Positions 6,135 to 9,606 of a stretch of 9,606 nt of DNA are shown here, one piece after another. The translations under genes and the position numbers were made by a program. The notes under the pieces were generated by a model that was not told the origin of the DNA, did no database searches, and was given only the letters and a program-made list of their open reading frames with translations. This stretch comes from CAYTRP01 sp964625145 (GTDB lineage: Bacteria > Sumerlaeota > Sumerlaeia > SLMS01 > JAHLLQ01): assembly GCA_964625145.1 (NCBI GenBank), contig CAZVAQ010000136.1, positions 1-9,606 of the forward strand, in the 5' to 3' direction. Position 1 is the stretch's first letter; each line of letters opens with the position of its first letter.

Positions 6135-7166
6135 ATGTCTTTTCAGCCTCTTCTCCGCACGGGCGTTGCCTTCGCCCTGCTGAGTACCCTCATTCCTCGC
6201 GCCGACGCGGCCGGGGCGTTTCTCTTCGCCAACTCCTCCCAACGCAACCGCATCACCCATCCGATGGGGTACACCGGTGCAAGCGGCCAACATCTCATCA
6301 TCACGGTGGGGATTCTTCCCACCAGCCAACACGCCGATGCGATGGTGATACCCGTGCAAAATTGCGTGCGGACGTGGAATAAGCTGCACGGCACGATGCC
6401 AAACGTGTTCCGCGGCGCGGCAAGCGATGTGCCGGGCAGCAGCTTTGACTTTGAGTCCGTGCTGCTTCACGAAATGGGACACGCTCTCGGCATGGCGCAC
6501 CCAAACCTGGGAACCGAGTCGGGACTGGAATCCCAGTTTCAGGACTACACCAAGTCCACGTTGGGCGCCAACGGATCGTATGACCTGAACACCGGCGGGG
6601 ATGGCGTGCAGGGTTCACGATTGGATATGCGTGGCGACGACTTGCCGCTGCTTTGGTTCCACAAGGCGACGAATGATCCCTTCTCCCTGGGCGCAGTGGT
6701 GGACGTGACGACCTACTCACAGAATCTCGCCGACCTACCCCCGGGCGACAACTACGCGGCAAATGGTGGCTTGGCGGTATCAGGCCTGCTCGGTTATCCC
6801 TCCTCCGAGGTCGTGCTGCAGCAGGGCACGCGGGCCGGCGAGGCGCAGCGCACCCTTACCCCCGGCTGCATCGCGGTGGTTCGATTGGCGCTGGCGGGCT
6901 TTGATCGCATCCAAGGGACGCCCGACGACTACACCTTTGAACTGCAGTATGTCGGGGTGACGACCAACGCCGACATCACGGTGGGTTTTGACGACAGTGA
7001 AACGTCCTTCGCCGTGTCGGAAGTCAGCGCGACCGTCCCGCGTGGCGATCATTATGTACTGACCGATGCGATCATTTACTTCAACACGACCTGGAACTGG
7101 TATTTCAACACTGTGCCCAACGAAGTCCCTCCGGACCTGGACAAGGACCTTTGGGCATTCTACTGA
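6135..7166 (+). CDS. Exported metzincin-type zinc metalloprotease
   Basis: The protein has 343 residues. An N-terminal Sec signal (hydrophobic core about residues 10-20, likely cut after ADA, residues 23-25) sends it out of the cytoplasm. The zinc motif HEMGHALGMAH (112-122) fits HExxHxxGxxH of matrixin-like metzincins: His112, His116 and His122 as ligands and Glu113 as catalytic base. Met165 in RLDMRGDD is a candidate for the Met-turn, although 43 residues after the motif is long. I see no cysteine-switch propeptide, and the catalytic domain is small and placed early. The remainder (about 190-343) is beta-rich and unrecognised and may be a binding or sorting domain; there is no LPXTG or obvious C-terminal anchor. 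AGGA at 6125-6128 lies 6 bases before the ATG. It follows Hsp70 after 113 bases, which hold a small hairpin (6024-6036) but no clear terminator or promoter. Substrate unknown. Confidence 0.87.
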   Translation: MSFQPLLRTGVAFALLSTLIPRADAAGAFLFANSSQRNRITHPMGYTGASGQHLIITVGILPTSQHADAMVIPVQNCVRTWNKLHGTMPNVFRGAASDVPGSSFDFESVLLHEMGHALGMAHPNLGTESGLESQFQDYTKSTLGANGSYDLNTGGDGVQGSRLDMRGDDLPLLWFHKATNDPFSLGAVVDVTTYSQNLADLPPGDNYAANGGLAVSGLLGYPSSEVVLQQGTRAGEAQRTLTPGCIAVVRLALAGFDRIQGTPDDYTFELQYVGVTTNADITVGFDDSETSFAVSEVSATVPRGDHYVLTDAIIYFNTTWNWYFNTVPNEVPPDLDKDLWAFY

Positions 7167-7218
7167 ATCCCTCAACACCCCCTTCAAGAATACGAGAGAA
7201 CGGGAGTCCCCGAGCATC

Positions 7219-7896
7219 ATGATTCGCATACATCTATTGGCCTTTGGCATGGCGCTGGCCTTGTTCGCGCCGACTGTGCAGGGTGCAGTCGATATTCCCA
7301 CCATTACTCGAACAATTGAAGTGCCCCACGAAGACGGCACCGTGGTACTCGCCAGTTCCGCCGATCCCGAAACTCCCATCGTGACCTGGGAGCGTTGGCC
7401 CGGCGAGCTTCGGATCGAGGAGCCCGCGGAAAAGTTCGAGCTGTACGCCGATGGCCGGCTGCTCGTGATCTATCCCGAGTATAGGATTTTTGCAGGCACT
7501 TACGAATTGCAGCTCTCCGAGGAGCACACCCGCGACGTGCTGCACGAGTTGGCCACGTGCGGCATCCTGGAATCCGACGGCCGGGCGTGGAAGAACGAAG
7601 TCCGCGAGCGCGATCTCGCCGTGCAGGAGGAAGCGCGCCGCCGGGGCGAGGCCACCATCACGCGGCACCGCACTTCCGAAACGGTGACCGTACTGCGCAG
7701 CGATCTGGTCCCGGTGAAATCCAGCGATCCCATCACCAGCGCGACGAAACCTACGCCCCATGTCTTCCGCTATGCCGGTCTGGACACTGATGCGGCCAAG
7801 CACCCTGATCTTGAGCATCTGGCCACGGCTGCGAAGCTGGAGCGGCGCTTGCTCCAATGGGCCGAAGAGGCTCGAGTGGCTGCCGCCGAGGATTGA
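7219..7896 (+). CDS. Exported protein of unknown function following the metalloprotease
   Basis: I do not recognise this 225-residue protein. It begins with a Sec signal peptide, MIRIHLLAFGMALALFAPTV (1-20), with cleavage probably near QGA (21-23). The mature part opens with beta-like sequence (TITRTIEVPHEDGTVVLAS, 28-46), then FELYADGRLLVIYP (73-86) and TYELQLSEEHTRDVLHELATC (94-114), a strand-then-helix pattern. A strongly charged helix follows (126-143), and the protein closes with another helix (195-224). Only one cysteine (114) is present, so no disulfide within the chain. The ATG at 7219 has GGGAG at 7202-7206 (12 bases) or CGAG at 7211-7214 (4 bases); the open frame reaches back to 7066 inside the protease gene but that part is its shadow. 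Only 52 bases separate it from the protease stop, so co-transcription is likely. A role as inhibitor or partner of the protease is possible but only a guess. Confidence 0.85.
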   Translation: MIRIHLLAFGMALALFAPTVQGAVDIPTITRTIEVPHEDGTVVLASSADPETPIVTWERWPGELRIEEPAEKFELYADGRLLVIYPEYRIFAGTYELQLSEEHTRDVLHELATCGILESDGRAWKNEVRERDLAVQEEARRRGEATITRHRTSETVTVLRSDLVPVKSSDPITSATKPTPHVFRYAGLDTDAAKHPDLEHLATAAKLERRLLQWAEEARVAAAED

Positions 7897-7965
7897 CCAG
7901 CCCACGGCGGTTCACCCCCACCGGGTCCCAATCTGCTTGCCCGATCCCGGGCCAGGCTGAAGGAT

Positions 7966-7981
7966 CTGCGACGCCTCGCAG
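7966..7981 (+). other. Small GC-rich hairpin upstream of zwf
   Basis: CTGCGA (7966-7971) pairs with TCGCAG (7976-7981) around a CGCC loop, a stable six-pair hairpin in the 115 bases between the exported-protein gene and zwf. It lies 30 bases before the zwf start and is not followed by a convincing T run (GCGCCAGTTTCC), so it is more likely a leader structure, or a poor terminator, than a strong terminator. No sigma70-like boxes are evident around it. Confidence 0.35.
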
Positions 7982-8011
7982 GCGCCAGTTTCCTCGCCAG
8001 AAAGTCCCGGA

Positions 8012-9562
8012 GTGTCCGCAACCAAGCCCTATCAGAACCCATTCCGCACGGGATCCGGCCTGCGCCGGGCCCCGGAACCCTGCACGGTGGTCGTCCTGGG
8101 GGCGACTGGGGACCTGACAGCGCGCAAGTTGATGCCGGCGCTCTTCAACCTGTCACGCGAGGGGTTCCTCCCCCAGCGCTACGCCGTTGTCGGATTCGCC
8201 CGGCGGCTCAAGTCGGACGAGGAGTTCCGGCATGACATGGACGAGGCACTGGGCAGGTTCTCGCGCGCAAAGCCAGAGCCGGAGGAGAAGCGCGATTTCC
8301 TCTCCCGCGTTTTTTACGCCCAAGGGACGTTTGAAACGGTCGATGATTTCAACAGGCTGCGCGATCGTTTGGAGCATGTGGAAGCGGCCATGGCCCTGCC
8401 GCCCAATCGCCTGTTCTATCTGGCGACAGCGCCGGAGTTCTTCGCGCCAATCCTGAATCTGCTCAAGGCCGCCGACCTCCTGCCGCATCCCGAGCCGGGC
8501 AAGCCGTGGACGCGCGTCGTCATCGAGAAACCGTTCGGCACCGACCTCGCCTCGGCGCGCGAGTTGAACCATCACGTTCGCTCCGCCGTTGACGAATCAC
8601 AAGTCTTTCGCATCGACCATTATCTGGGGAAGGAAACCGTCCAGAACCTGTTGGCGTTTCGCTTCGCCAACTCGATCTTTGAGCCTCTGTGGAGCTCGAC
8701 CTACGTCGAGAACGTGCAGATCACCGTCGCCGAGCCGATGGGCATGGAAGGGCGGCGCGGCCAGTATTACGACAAGGCCGGCGCACTGCGCGACATGGTG
8801 CAGAATCACCTGCTGCAATTGTTCTGCCTGACGGCATTGGAACCGCCGGCCAGCCTGGATTCGGAAGCGCTGCGCGATGAGAAGGTGCGCCTACTCCGCA
8901 GTGTCGCCCCCATGACGCCGGAGGAGATCCTGAACAACACCGTGCGCGGGCAGTACGGGCCGGGATCGTTGGAAGGAAAGCCGGTCCCCGGATATCGCGA
9001 GGAAGAACAAGTCGATCCCGGATCGTTGACGGAGACCTTCGTGGCGCTGCGATTGCGCGTGCGCAATTGGCGCTGGGCGGGCGTGCCGTTCCTCCTGCGC
9101 ACAGGCAAGCGCCTCCCCAAGCGCGCGTCGGAAATCGCCGTCACGTTCAAGCATCCGCCGCATCGCATCTTCGCCGGTTCGGAGATGGCGGACCTGCGCC
9201 AGAACACGCTGGTGCTGCGCATCCAGCCCGACGAGGGGATCTCGCTCTCCTTCGAGGCGAAGCAACCGGGACTGACCATGACGCTGCAGAACGTGAAGAT
9301 GGACTTCCGGTACGGTTCCTCCTTTGGCAGCCCCGCACCGGAAGCCTACGAGCGCCTGCTGCTGGATGCGCTGGTCGGCGACACGTCGCTCTTCACGCGC
9401 TCCGACGAGGTCGTGCACGCCTGGGAGATTGTGACGGCCATCCACGAAGCCTGGGCCGACAACCCGCCGAAGAACTTCCCGAATTACGCGGCCGGTTCGT
9501 GGGGCCCCAAGGAAGCGAACAAACTCGTCGCCGACTTGCCGTCAGGGTGGAGAAGACCGTGA
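8012..9562 (+). CDS. zwf: Glucose-6-phosphate 1-dehydrogenase
   Basis: The enzyme oxidises glucose 6-phosphate to 6-phosphogluconolactone with NADP+ (or NAD+), the entry to the oxidative pentose phosphate and Entner-Doudoroff routes, in the cytoplasm. The 516 residues are close to the family norm of about 490-510. Visible features: the Rossmann motif VVVLGATGDLTARKLMPAL (26-44), VIEKPFGTDL, the substrate loop RIDHYLGKETVQNLLAFRF (200-218, with Asp202, His203 and Lys207), and YYDKAGALRDMVQNHLLQL, where His266 corresponds by family knowledge to the catalytic base. The C-terminal substrate/dimer domain is complete through WGP near the end. The start is taken as GTG at 8012; its ribosome site is weak (AGAAAG at 7999-8004, while GGAG overlaps the start codon), which leaves some doubt about the exact start. 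The usual neighbours pgl and gnd are not upstream; downstream lies outside the window. Confidence 0.97.
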   Translation: MSATKPYQNPFRTGSGLRRAPEPCTVVVLGATGDLTARKLMPALFNLSREGFLPQRYAVVGFARRLKSDEEFRHDMDEALGRFSRAKPEPEEKRDFLSRVFYAQGTFETVDDFNRLRDRLEHVEAAMALPPNRLFYLATAPEFFAPILNLLKAADLLPHPEPGKPWTRVVIEKPFGTDLASARELNHHVRSAVDESQVFRIDHYLGKETVQNLLAFRFANSIFEPLWSSTYVENVQITVAEPMGMEGRRGQYYDKAGALRDMVQNHLLQLFCLTALEPPASLDSEALRDEKVRLLRSVAPMTPEEILNNTVRGQYGPGSLEGKPVPGYREEEQVDPGSLTETFVALRLRVRNWRWAGVPFLLRTGKRLPKRASEIAVTFKHPPHRIFAGSEMADLRQNTLVLRIQPDEGISLSFEAKQPGLTMTLQNVKMDFRYGSSFGSPAPEAYERLLLDALVGDTSLFTRSDEVVHAWEIVTAIHEAWADNPPKNFPNYAAGSWGPKEANKLVADLPSGWRRP

Positions 9563-9563
9563 G

Positions 9564-9606
9564 GGGGAAGGATGAAGGCTAAAGGATGAAGGATAAAGGA
9601 TGAAGG
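9564..9606 (+). repeat. AAGGATGAAGG-type low-complexity repeat, cut by the window edge
   Basis: Starting right after the zwf stop codon, the sequence becomes a chain of seven-base units (GGATGAA, GGCTAAA, GGATGAA, GGATAAA, GGATGAA) that runs to the end of the window. Positions 9567-9587 are identical to the reverse complement of 4112-4132. The full length cannot be seen. It is probably the second local copy of a dispersed intergenic repeat. Confidence 0.8.

Overview
This is a 9.6 kb piece of a GC-rich bacterial chromosome. It is ordinary in gene density and codon texture. GTG and TTG starts, exported proteins with Sec signals, and short low-complexity repeats between genes are all present. 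The gene mix (class I PurE/PurK, a DUF2760-Hsp70 pair, a TIM-barrel sugar-hydrolase-like protein, small secreted proteins) would fit an uncultured member of the Planctomycetes/Verrucomicrobia, Sumerlaeota or Hydrogenedentota type. No rRNA or phylogenetic marker is present, so this placement is a guess.

Layout. (1) 1-1200, minus strand: purE followed by purK, the two-step carboxylation of AIR in purine synthesis; purK runs off the left edge. (2) 1379-2179, plus strand: an unrecognised exported protein rich in Tyr/Pro with a C-terminal coiled coil, divergent from purE. (3) 2195-2303: a strong hairpin terminator inside a larger imperfect inverted repeat, between two convergent genes. (4) 2314-3312, minus strand: a TIM-barrel glycoside-hydrolase-like protein, probably starting at TTG, with a cysteine pattern like the zinc site of GH42 enzymes. 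(5) 3313-3552: divergent intergenic region with a run of ten G. (6) 3553-6021, plus strand: a DUF2760 protein and a lid-less Hsp70 relative, separated by 129 bases that hold two kinds of short repeats. (7) 6135-7896: an exported metzincin-type zinc protease followed by an unrecognised exported protein. (8) 8012-9562: zwf, glucose-6-phosphate dehydrogenase, followed by a repeat that matches, in inverted orientation, the one in front of Hsp70.

Purine synthesis (purEK) and NADPH/pentose phosphate supply (zwf) are housekeeping and not physically coupled here. The DUF2760-Hsp70 pair probably works as one unit, on an unknown client. The protease and the secreted protein after it may be co-transcribed and both act outside the cytoplasm. 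I see no phage, insertion sequence, CRISPR array, tRNA or defence island. The least understood parts are the DUF2760-Hsp70 pair, the hydrolase-like protein and the exported proteins; none can be declared a new system from sequence alone.
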